Below are positions 1 through 6,102 of a DNA stretch of 12,417 nt, in pieces (position 1 is the stretch's first letter; every line of letters starts with the position of its first letter). Location of the stretch: NCBI GenBank assembly GCA_030665485.1, contig DAOUZV010000021.1, forward strand, positions 1 through 12,417, written 5' to 3'. Source of the DNA: Chloroflexota bacterium. GTDB lineage: Bacteria > Chloroflexota > Dehalococcoidia > JABGRK01. The notes under the pieces are model-generated. The model was not told where the DNA came from, made no database searches, and saw nothing but the letters and a program-made list of their open reading frames with translations. Made by a program: the position numbers and the translations under genes.

Positions 1-1238
1 CACTGTTGCCAATACTGTTTGTGGTGCTTTTTATCTGGCAGAAATACGCCAGCCGCGCATTTACCAAGGTGCGGCGCGCTATCGCCGTGGTCAATGCCGA
101 GCTTCAGGAAAACATATCGGGAGTACGCGTGATACAGAGCATGTCACGAGAAGACACCAACTTTGAGCAGTTCGAGGAGGTAAACCGCGAACACCTTGGC
201 GCGAATATAAAGGCAATAAGGCTATCATCGATAATGCTGCCCATCGTGGAAATACTAATGGCCGCCGCCATTGCCATAGTCATCGTCCTCGGCGGTTTCA
301 TGGTGCTTGACGAGATAATAGGCGTCGGTGTTCTTATTGGAATTCTGATGTTCATACTGCGCTTTTTCAATCCAGTGCGAGAGCTCTCCATGCTGTACAC
401 GCTGCTGCAGCGCGCCATGGCCTCAGGCGCCCGTATCTTCGAGTTGCTCGACGTCGCGCCCGAAATCGTGGATGTGCCCAACTCTTCGGAGCTACCGCCG
501 GTAAAGGGCGAGATCAAGTTCGACAACGTAAGTTTCAGCTACGACGAGGGGATAGAGGTGTTGCACAACGTAAACCTGACCATAAATCCAGGGGAAACAG
601 TGGCCATCGTCGGCAAGACCGGCGCCGGCAAGAGCACCATTATAAACCTCATCTACAGATTCTACGATATCAACGGCGGAAGCATAACCATTGATGGCCA
701 CGATATACGCTCGGTAACACGCAAATCACTGACCAGCCAGATAGGCATAGTTCCCCAAGACCCGTATCTGTTCTCCGGCACCATAGCCGACAATATCAGG
801 TACGGCAATCTGACAGCGCCCGATGAAAACGTTATCGACGCCGCCAAAAAGGCGGGAGCACACAGCTTCATCAACCGTCTGGAGCAGGGATACGATACCC
901 CCGTGGGAGAGCGGGGAGGCAACCTCAGCCTGGGACAACGTCAGATCATCTGCCTTGCACGCGTTATCCTGGCAGACCCGGCAATCCTGGTGCTGGATGA
1001 GGCCACCTCCAATATAGACGTTATGACCGAGATGCTTATCCAGGAGGCGCTCCACTCGCTGGAACGGGGGCGCACCTGTCTGGTTATAGCGCACAGGCTA
1101 TCCACCATCACCAGCGCCGACCGCATCGTGGTTATGGACAAGGGCGCACCCATCGAGCAGGGCACTCATCAGCAGCTGCTGGCAAACAAGGGTACCTATT
1201 ACAACATGTACAATGCCTTAAACACAACGAATGCCTAA
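1..1238 (+). CDS. ABC exporter subunit, fused membrane domain and ATPase (5' end outside window)
   Basis: This is the C-terminal part of an MsbA/MdlB-type ABC exporter half-transporter, which uses ATP hydrolysis to move a substrate across the cytoplasmic membrane. The reading frame is open to the left edge, so the first in-frame TTG (6-8) is probably not the start. Numbering from that TTG, residues 1-160 are the end of the membrane domain, with hydrophobic segments near 1-11, 73-98 and 103-116. The ATPase domain follows, with Walker A GKTGAGKST at 203-211, Q-loop Gln251, signature LSLGQ at 307-311, Walker B ILVLDEA at 327-333 and switch His363. The signature is LSLGQ instead of the usual LSGGQ, a common exporter variant. 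All catalytic motifs are present, so the protein should be active. Many relatives work as heterodimers encoded by adjacent genes, and a partner could lie upstream of the window. The substrate cannot be told from sequence. It ends in TAA just before a strong terminator. Confidence 0.95.
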   Translation, partial: LLPILFVVLFIWQKYASRAFTKVRRAIAVVNAELQENISGVRVIQSMSREDTNFEQFEEVNREHLGANIKAIRLSSIMLPIVEILMAAAIAIVIVLGGFMVLDEIIGVGVLIGILMFILRFFNPVRELSMLYTLLQRAMASGARIFELLDVAPEIVDVPNSSELPPVKGEIKFDNVSFSYDEGIEVLHNVNLTINPGETVAIVGKTGAGKSTIINLIYRFYDINGGSITIDGHDIRSVTRKSLTSQIGIVPQDPYLFSGTIADNIRYGNLTAPDENVIDAAKKAGAHSFINRLEQGYDTPVGERGGNLSLGQRQIICLARVILADPAILVLDEATSNIDVMTEMLIQEALHSLERGRTCLVIAHRLSTITSADRIVVMDKGAPIEQGTHQQLLANKGTYYNMYNALNTTNA

Positions 1239-1241
1239 ATT

Positions 1242-1288
1242 AAAAGCCGCCTTCCGAGCTGTACTAGCTTCAAAAAAGGCGGCTTTTT
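1242..1288. terminator. Strong, probably bidirectional rho-independent terminator
   Basis: A perfect 12-bp stem joins AAAAGCCGCCTT (1242-1253) to AAGGCGGCTTTT (1276-1287) around a 22-nt loop, and a T-run follows on the plus strand. On the minus strand the same stem ends in TTTTAATTTA. It starts 4 nt after the ABC gene stop and ends 7 nt from the 3' CCA of tRNA-Glu. It can therefore end both converging transcripts. The loop holds a second short repeat, AGCT...AGCT. Confidence 0.88.
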
Positions 1289-1294
1289 AATGTT

Positions 1295-1371
1295 TGGTAG
1301 CGCATACGGGATTCGAACCCGTGATCTTCGCCTTGAGAGGGCGATGTCCTAGGCCACTAGACGAATGCGCC
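1295..1371 (-). tRNA. tRNA-Glu (anticodon CUC), CCA encoded
   Basis: Read on the minus strand this folds into a full cloverleaf. The acceptor GGCGCAT pairs with ATGCGCT, with a G1-U72 wobble at the end. The D-arm is GTCT/GGAC. The anticodon stem TCGCC/GGCGA closes a seven-base loop CTCTCAA, whose anticodon CTC (plus-strand 1335-1337) reads the glutamate codon GAG. The T-arm is ACGGG-TTCGAAT-CCCGT. Discriminator A73 is followed by a genome-encoded CCA at 1295-1297. It lies 7 nt from tRNA-Gln and probably shares its transcript, which would end at the stem-loop at 1242-1288. Confidence 0.95.
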
Positions 1372-1378
1372 TTGTTAA

Positions 1379-1452
1379 TGGCTGGGGATCCAGGATTCGA
1401 ACCTGGGTTCCACGATCCAGAGTCGCGTGTCCTACCACTAGACGAATCCCCA
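1379..1452 (-). tRNA. tRNA-Gln (anticodon CUG), CCA encoded
   Basis: Minus-strand cloverleaf. The acceptor TGGGGAT pairs with ATCCCCA, giving the U1-A72 pair that is typical of bacterial tRNA-Gln. The D-arm is GTCT/GGAC. The anticodon stem CGCGA/TCGTG contains one G-U pair and closes the loop CTCTGGA, with anticodon CTG reading the glutamine codon CAG. The T-stem is CCAGG/CCTGG around TTCGAAT. G73 is followed by an encoded CCA (1379-1381). It shares most of its 5' half with the neighbouring tRNA-Glu, from position 7 to the D-stem. It is the promoter-proximal member of the pair and sits 44 nt downstream of the gltX stop. Confidence 0.95.
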
Positions 1453-1463
1453 ACGCAAAGGTA

Positions 1464-1493
1464 ATTATACCAAATAATAAAGCTACGAGTAAA
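1464..1493 (-). promoter_or_regulatory. Extended -10 promoter for the tRNA-Gln/tRNA-Glu pair
   Basis: On the minus strand there is a perfect TATAAT (1464-1469) preceded by TGG, so it has the TGn extension. A -35-like TTTACT (1488-1493) lies 18 nt further upstream. A start about 7 nt after the -10 would leave a leader of only some 5 nt before the tRNA-Gln 5' end at 1452. The -35 element nearly abuts the gltX stop codon. The pair can thus be transcribed on its own, with possible extra supply by read-through from gltX. Confidence 0.7.
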
Positions 1494-1496
1494 CCT

Positions 1497-2969
1497 TTAA
1501 CCGACGCCTTTTAGCATATCAAGCGCCGAGCCAATGCGTTTAAGGCACTTATCCCTGCCCAAAACCTCCATTGTTTGGAATAGCGGTGGGGCAACTGATT
1601 TGCCTGTGGTGGCAACTCTGAGCGTGCCGAACAACTGCCCCGTTTTGAGACCCAGCTCATCGGCTAACGGACGCAGTAGATTCTCTAAAGAATCGGCATC
1701 AAATTCAACCAGTGAACTAAGTTTATCCGAGGAAGACTGTAAAGCGTTGACGGCAAGCTCACCGGTCATTTTTTTACCCACTAGTTCATCTGCGTTGTGC
1801 TGCACATCTTCGACGAAGAAAAAGGAGACGAGGTCCGTTATCTCGTTCAGCAGCTTTAAGCGCTCGTGAATTAGCGGTACAATGCGACGTAATTGGTCTT
1901 CATCAATCGGGCGTTTGACCTCGTCAGGCAATTCTTTTCCCAAAATAGGCGTAATGCGCTCAATAAGACCGTCAACAGTTAACTGGCGAATATAATAACC
2001 ATTGAACCAATTCAGCTTGTCCATGTCAAAAATAGCGCCGGTCCTACTGACCCTCTCCAAAGAGAAGTGTCTTATCAAATCGTCCTTGCTGAAAATCTCC
2101 GTCTTATCATCTAGCGACCAGCCCATAAGCACCAGAAAGTTCATCATCGCCTCAGGTAAGTAGCCCATACTCTTGTAATCAAGCAGAGCGGTGGCTCCGT
2201 GGCGTTTGCTCAATTTGGCCTTATCTTTGCCAAAAGTCATCGGCATATGGGCATACTGTGGTGCATTGTATTTCAGTGCATCGTATAGGAGCATATGCTT
2301 GGGCGTACTCGATAGCCATTCGTCCGCCCTAATCACATGAGTGATCTGCATCATATGATCGTCGACCACGTTGGCCAGATGATAGGTGGGAAATCCATCT
2401 GATTTCAAAATCACAAGGTCATCTAAAAGCACATTCTCAAACTCAACCTGGCCATAAACAATATCATTGAACGAGGTTTTGCCATCAAGCGGTATCTTGA
2501 AGCGAACCACGGGAGTAATGCCTTCCGCCACTTTTTTTGCTTGCTGCTCCGGCGTAAGCTCACGGCAGGTACGATCGTAGTGCGGTGGCTCTTTTCTTTT
2601 TGACTGCTCGGCACGCATCTGAGTAAGTCTCTCAGGAGAGCAATAGCAGTAATAGGCATGCCCCTGCGTTATCAAGTGCTCAGCAGCTGATTTATACAGC
2701 TCCAACCGTTCAGATTGCAGGTATGGACCGTATTCGCCGCCTACATCCAGCCCCTCATCCCACTCAAGGCCCAGCCACTCAAGACTTTCGTATATCTTTT
2801 CCTCTGCGCCCTCAACTTTGCGGGTCTGATCCGTATCCTCTATTCTCAGGATGAACTTACCTCCTGTATGTCTGGCATACAGCCAGTTAAACAGAGCGGT
2901 TCTCATATTTCCGATATGCGGTATACCCGTTGGACTCGGCGCAAAACGCACTCTAACAGGTTGGCTCAT
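1497..2969 (-). CDS. gltX: Glutamyl-tRNA synthetase
   Basis: A class I aminoacyl-tRNA synthetase that attaches glutamate to tRNA-Glu in the cytoplasm; in bacteria without GlnRS it also charges tRNA-Gln for later amidation by GatCAB. Numbered from the start chosen here (490 aa, normal for the family), the HIGH-type motif is HIGN at 18-21 after PSPTG, and the KMSKS-type motif is KLSKR at 252-256. Cys108, Cys110 and Cys135 match the zinc-site region seen in some GluRS. The C-terminal third is the helical anticodon-binding part. A start codon five residues further upstream (2982-2984) overlaps the ribosome site. GGGGAG (2977-2982) lies 7 nt before the ATG at 2967-2969, which decides the start. 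It is the last protein gene of the lspA-rluD-DUF362-gltX cluster, 26 nt after the DUF362 gene, and is followed by the tRNA-Gln and tRNA-Glu genes. Whether it discriminates against tRNA-Gln cannot be read safely from sequence alone. Confidence 0.97.
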   Translation of the reverse strand: MSQPVRVRFAPSPTGIPHIGNMRTALFNWLYARHTGGKFILRIEDTDQTRKVEGAEEKIYESLEWLGLEWDEGLDVGGEYGPYLQSERLELYKSAAEHLITQGHAYYCYCSPERLTQMRAEQSKRKEPPHYDRTCRELTPEQQAKKVAEGITPVVRFKIPLDGKTSFNDIVYGQVEFENVLLDDLVILKSDGFPTYHLANVVDDHMMQITHVIRADEWLSSTPKHMLLYDALKYNAPQYAHMPMTFGKDKAKLSKRHGATALLDYKSMGYLPEAMMNFLVLMGWSLDDKTEIFSKDDLIRHFSLERVSRTGAIFDMDKLNWFNGYYIRQLTVDGLIERITPILGKELPDEVKRPIDEDQLRRIVPLIHERLKLLNEITDLVSFFFVEDVQHNADELVGKKMTGELAVNALQSSSDKLSSLVEFDADSLENLLRPLADELGLKTGQLFGTLRVATTGKSVAPPLFQTMEVLGRDKCLKRIGSALDMLKGVG

Positions 2970-2995
2970 AAAATATCTCCCCATCTAGTCAAAAT

Positions 2996-3982
2996 CTATG
3001 ATACAGAAGTAAGCGCAGATATCCATTTAAGGTATCTTCCGTGGTCGATTACCTTCCAGTTAAGCTGCTCTTCCCATTTATAATGCGGCTTGGCGGGCAT
3101 AAGGCAATCTTCAAGCTTATCACCAACCATATCAATATTGAAGATGTTCGCCTCGCCCAGGGCAGCCTGCTCACAGTAGGCAAGATACCCGATCTGATTT
3201 ACGTCTATTCCCATAAGCCAGGATGCAACCGTATCACAAGCCAGAAAATCGGTGCTGGCAACAGCAACTCCAAGATCGATTGCATCGCCATATACTGGAC
3301 CGTTACCCTCCATCGCCTGATAGCCATCGATAATCGAAAGATGCGGCGGGATAATGGTGGCAAGCTCATAAAGATTAAGGTTCATCGCCTGATAACCCTG
3401 ATGCAGCTTCAATTTATCATCACCTATTAGTCGACTAAACCAACCGAACCATCGAAGTAATCCCGATACAAACCAGCGTTGTTTGCGAATTACCGCCCCA
3501 CTAACGATATTCTTGAGCACGCCCGTATAAAGTACATCGTTGTGTGTCTTTGGTGGGCAGATAGATATACGGTAATCCGCATCAGCCAAGGTCTTTGCTA
3601 TTCGAATGCGTATTACGTCGAACTTGGAATTAAGCATTCTGACTTCAACGGTCTCGTCCCTGTTCAAATCCGTGAAACGAACGTTATATGCCTGAGCAAG
3701 CTCAAGATACCCGTAGTTTTTGAAACCAGTCATTGCATCAGCGCTGCTGGTTCCTTCAGCGATAACGATTTCATTCGACGTGCGCTCTGAGAGAAAATCA
3801 AGCGTTGCCCTTACCGCATCAACGTGCGTGGCCGCCAGCTGTCTTTTAACCGTGGTAAAGTTTGGTTTTATAACTATCTTTTCGCCAAGATCGATCTCAT
3901 CAACGATCAACGACAATGCTTCTGCAACATTAGTGTAGCGGTCATGCCCCTTAATCAAAGCCACCTTGGACAATGTAATCAA
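2996..3982 (-). CDS. DUF362 family protein of unknown function
   Basis: The 328-aa product matches the DUF362 domain (PF04015), whose role is not established. Family-like blocks are KIVIKPNF near 35-42, IVIAEGTSS near 72-80, CPPKTHN at 142-148, LKNIVSG at 156-162 and DGYQAMEGNGP at 219-229. Many DUF362 proteins carry a ferredoxin-type [4Fe-4S] domain. This one does not: its few cysteines (142, 249, 270 and one near the C-terminus) are scattered. There is no signal peptide or obvious membrane helix, so it is probably cytoplasmic. The start is TTG (3980-3982) and lies 6 nt after the rluD-like stop. The AAGGAG at 3985-3990 is only 2 nt from this TTG and 11 nt from a second in-frame TTG at 3971-3973, so the true start may be three codons later. 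The close spacing to both neighbours suggests co-transcription and translational coupling. The product class is secure, the function is not. Confidence 0.9.
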   Translation of the reverse strand: MITLSKVALIKGHDRYTNVAEALSLIVDEIDLGEKIVIKPNFTTVKRQLAATHVDAVRATLDFLSERTSNEIVIAEGTSSADAMTGFKNYGYLELAQAYNVRFTDLNRDETVEVRMLNSKFDVIRIRIAKTLADADYRISICPPKTHNDVLYTGVLKNIVSGAVIRKQRWFVSGLLRWFGWFSRLIGDDKLKLHQGYQAMNLNLYELATIIPPHLSIIDGYQAMEGNGPVYGDAIDLGVAVASTDFLACDTVASWLMGIDVNQIGYLAYCEQAALGEANIFNIDMVGDKLEDCLMPAKPHYKWEEQLNWKVIDHGRYLKWISALTSVS

Positions 3983-3988
3983 CGCTCC

Positions 3989-4885
3989 TTAGGATGAAAT
4001 CCGGTTTAACACGCCTTGCAGATCTTCAGGCAACTCCGCCTTAAACTCAACGTACTTGCCGCTGGCGGGCAAATCAAATCCAAGTAAATGTGCATGCAAA
4101 AACTGCCTTTTCAGTAAATCCGTTTTTTTGCCGTATACGGAGTCGGCAACAACAGGATGATCTATAGCCGCAAAATGTACTCTTATCTGATGGGTGCGGC
4201 CGGTTTGCGGTATAGCCTCAAGATAGGTATAACTTTCCAAATAATCGATTACCCTGTAATCAGTACGGGCATCCCGTCCACCCGTAACCACCGCCATCTT
4301 TTTTCTGTTTTTGGGATCACGCCCTAGCTGTGCCTCGACAGCTCCATGCTTGGGACTCAGATGCCCAACTACCAGCGCAAGATATACTTTTTTAACCCGA
4401 CGCTCCTTTATCTGACTTGACAGACTATGATGAGCACCATCGTTTTTGGCAACAACCATAACCCCGGACGTATTTTTATCCAAACGGTGTACGATTCCCG
4501 GACGTATCTTACCACCGATGCCCGCAAGATCAGGGCAGTACGCCAAGAGTGCATTCACCAGCGTATGCTCCCAATTGCCAGGCGCCGGGTGCACCGTAAG
4601 TCCTGCAGGTTTATCGATAACCAGTATATCACTATTCTCGTAAATGATATTAAGGGGGATCTTTTCAGGCAATATCGACAAAGGCTCAGGGTCTGGTATT
4701 ACACCCGTTATTACATCGCCGGTTTCTAGTTTATAGCTGGCTTTGGCTTTTATACCATTGACCAGAACATGGCCGTTTGCAATCAGTTTCTGGACGTAGC
4801 TTCTTGAAATGCCAACCGCCGATGCCAGAAAAACATCCAGCCGGGTTCCCGAACCTTCTGCGCCTAGTTCGATGGTCTTGCTCAT
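3989..4885 (-). CDS. rluD: RluA-family 23S rRNA pseudouridine synthase (RluD-like)
   Basis: The product converts uridines in 23S rRNA to pseudouridine. The N-terminal S4 RNA-binding domain spans about residues 13-60, and the RluA-type catalytic domain follows. The diagnostic HRLDKNTSG motif is at 133-141, with catalytic Asp136. At 298 aa it has the usual RluA/RluD length. The S4 domain and the position of the catalytic Asp favour RluD, which modifies helix 69 in E. coli, over RluA. RluC-like specificity cannot be excluded. The ATG start (4883-4885) is preceded by TAAGG, which overlaps the lspA stop 6 nt away. The gene is thus tightly coupled to lspA, an arrangement (lspA followed by an rluD-type gene) that is widespread in bacteria. 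Nothing looks broken. Confidence 0.93.
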   Translation of the reverse strand: MSKTIELGAEGSGTRLDVFLASAVGISRSYVQKLIANGHVLVNGIKAKASYKLETGDVITGVIPDPEPLSILPEKIPLNIIYENSDILVIDKPAGLTVHPAPGNWEHTLVNALLAYCPDLAGIGGKIRPGIVHRLDKNTSGVMVVAKNDGAHHSLSSQIKERRVKKVYLALVVGHLSPKHGAVEAQLGRDPKNRKKMAVVTGGRDARTDYRVIDYLESYTYLEAIPQTGRTHQIRVHFAAIDHPVVADSVYGKKTDLLKRQFLHAHLLGFDLPASGKYVEFKAELPEDLQGVLNRISS

Positions 4886-4891
4886 ATTGCC

Positions 4892-5395
4892 TTAAGAAGT
4901 ACCGCCTTCCTTCTCCCTGAAAAAAAATACCAGAAAAACGACGATAATCGCCACCCCGATCACACCAGCCGAATCTGCGATGTTGAAAACGGGCCAATCG
5001 CCCCAGTCGATGAAATCAGTAACCGTCCTTAGCCATAACCGGTCGATTTGGTTTCCTATGATACCGCCCACTATAAAGCCAAGCGCAATACTGACGGTGC
5101 GCCATCTGTATGCAAAAAAGTAGAAGCAAAACAGAACGGCCGCCATACTCGCAAACGACAGCGCAATAAGAACATTAAGCTGCCCCTGGAACAGCCCCCA
5201 AACACCGCCGGTATTGGTAACATAGGTAAACCTGAAAAAGCCCGCTTCCGGTACTGAAGAACCAAGCGGTATATATATTCTGACCAGCAGCTTGCTTATC
5301 TGGTCAATCAGCACTACCAGCGCCGCTAATATATAAAAGGAAATTCTGGAGCGTAATCTGTCTATTACCATTCTCATTATATCAAGCCATACCAA
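4892..5395 (-). CDS. lspA: Lipoprotein signal peptidase (signal peptidase II)
   Basis: A membrane aspartyl protease that removes the signal peptide from lipid-modified prolipoproteins. Four hydrophobic segments are visible, near 18-35, 73-95, 102-116 and 142-159 (167-aa numbering). The catalytic pair is Asp118 in GNQIDRL and Asp141 in FNIADS; the conserved Asn61 region reads NTGGVWGLF where many relatives have NTGAAFG. The start is uncertain. The outermost option is TTG at 5393-5395, with GGTGAT (5404-5409) 8 nt upstream as a possible ribosome site. In-frame ATG codons at 5375-5377 and 5369-5371 would give 161 or 159 aa, nearer the usual N-terminus, but lack a good ribosome site. It is the first gene of the lspA-rluD-DUF362-gltX cluster, 62 nt after the hydrolase stop, and may be read from a weak promoter in that gap. 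Confidence 0.94.
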   Translation of the reverse strand: MVWLDIMRMVIDRLRSRISFYILAALVVLIDQISKLLVRIYIPLGSSVPEAGFFRFTYVTNTGGVWGLFQGQLNVLIALSFASMAAVLFCFYFFAYRWRTVSIALGFIVGGIIGNQIDRLWLRTVTDFIDWGDWPVFNIADSAGVIGVAIIVVFLVFFFREKEGGTS

Positions 5396-5398
5396 AAA

Positions 5399-5426
5399 AT
5401 AATATCACCAAGTTTAGCATACTGAA
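5399..5426 (-). promoter_or_regulatory. Possible extended -10 promoter before lspA
   Basis: In the 62-nt gap between the hydrolase stop and lspA, the minus strand carries TATTAT (5399-5404) preceded by TGA, an extended -10 pattern. A poor -35-like TTCAGT (5421-5426) lies 16 nt upstream. A transcript starting here would begin close to the TTG candidate start of lspA, which would favour one of the downstream ATG starts. I saw no clear terminator for the hydrolase gene in the gap, so read-through from the rarA cluster is equally possible. Confidence 0.35.
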
Positions 5427-5457
5427 CATGAGCGAACAACGTCATGGCGTGAAAGCG

Positions 5458-6102
5458 TTAGCCCGCGACCAATGTTGTGACCAAAAAAGAAACCACGTCA
5501 TCTGCCATAACTTCCTCGTGGCCCGCCCAGAAATGGTCAACCCCGGCAGCTATTCGATAACTTTTGGGTTCAGCAACTATGCCTACAAGGTACTTGAATT
5601 TGTTGAGGGGCACTACTCCATCCTTTTCCCCGCTGATGAAGTATTTAGGTTTGTCATACTTCTGAATAGGATCGCTGCTTACAGGTGTCATTGCCGGAGA
5701 GATAGTAGCAATTGCTCTTACTCTCTCATCGTTTGGAGCATAGCGCAGGGTCATGGCAGCACCGTAAGAGTAACCAACAAGGCCGATTCGAGCAGGATCG
5801 ACTCCGTCAACTGTAAGTAGATAGTCGATGGCAGCACCAATGTCATCCAAATTGCCCGATGAATCGGCCACCGAGCCGCCGCTTTCGCCAACGCCGCGGA
5901 AATTGAATCGCAAAGCGACCATCAATCTGTTTTCCAGTTCCCGATATACTGCCTCAACGACGTTGTTATACATGTCGCCACCGTACAGCGGATGCGGGTG
6001 GCATACAACAATGCCAGCGTATTGCCCATTACCATCAGGTTTAGACAAAGTGCCTTCCAATGTATTCTCATCACAGGGGATGCTTACATGTGTTTCATTC
6101 AC
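5458..6102 (-). CDS. Small alpha/beta hydrolase of the HPHP-type group
   Basis: A 214-aa single-domain alpha/beta hydrolase, probably a cytoplasmic esterase or peptidase-like enzyme with an unknown substrate. The early motif HPHPLYGGDMYN (35-46) is typical of the COG2945-type group of small hydrolases. The nucleophile is Ser112 in GYSYG (110-114), and Asp161 in GEKDG and His190 in GVDHFWAG complete the catalytic triad. No signal peptide or lid insertion is seen. The start is GTG at 6100-6102. It overlaps the end of rarA by 8 nt and has only a weak ribosome site, so translation probably depends on coupling to rarA. No useful alternative start exists nearby: the next in-frame methionine is residue 44. 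It is the last gene of the TPR-rarA-hydrolase cluster. Confidence 0.9.
   Translation of the reverse strand: MNETHVSIPCDENTLEGTLSKPDGNGQYAGIVVCHPHPLYGGDMYNNVVEAVYRELENRLMVALRFNFRGVGESGGSVADSSGNLDDIGAAIDYLLTVDGVDPARIGLVGYSYGAAMTLRYAPNDERVRAIATISPAMTPVSSDPIQKYDKPKYFISGEKDGVVPLNKFKYLVGIVAEPKSYRIAAGVDHFWAGHEEVMADDVVSFLVTTLVAG

Noticed and set aside
307..311. Signature motif of the ABC protein reading LSLGQ (residue positions 307-311), as a possible sign of a dead ATPase
   Set aside because: The second Gly and Gln are kept, and Walker A, Walker B with Glu332, the Q-loop and switch His363 are all intact. The substitution occurs in active exporters.
104..526. A 140-aa minus-strand open frame opposite the ABC gene
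   Set aside because: It is low-complexity and rich in Ser, Thr, Ile and Met, as expected from antisense reading of membrane and ATPase codons.
5375..5381. A TATAAT-like sequence just before the lspA ATG codons
   Set aside because: A transcript from it would start inside the lspA coding region, and no -35 element stands at a suitable distance.
5428..5820. A 130-aa plus-strand open frame opposite the hydrolase gene
   Set aside because: It is antisense to the catalytic Ser/Asp/His region of a clear alpha/beta hydrolase and has no independent support.
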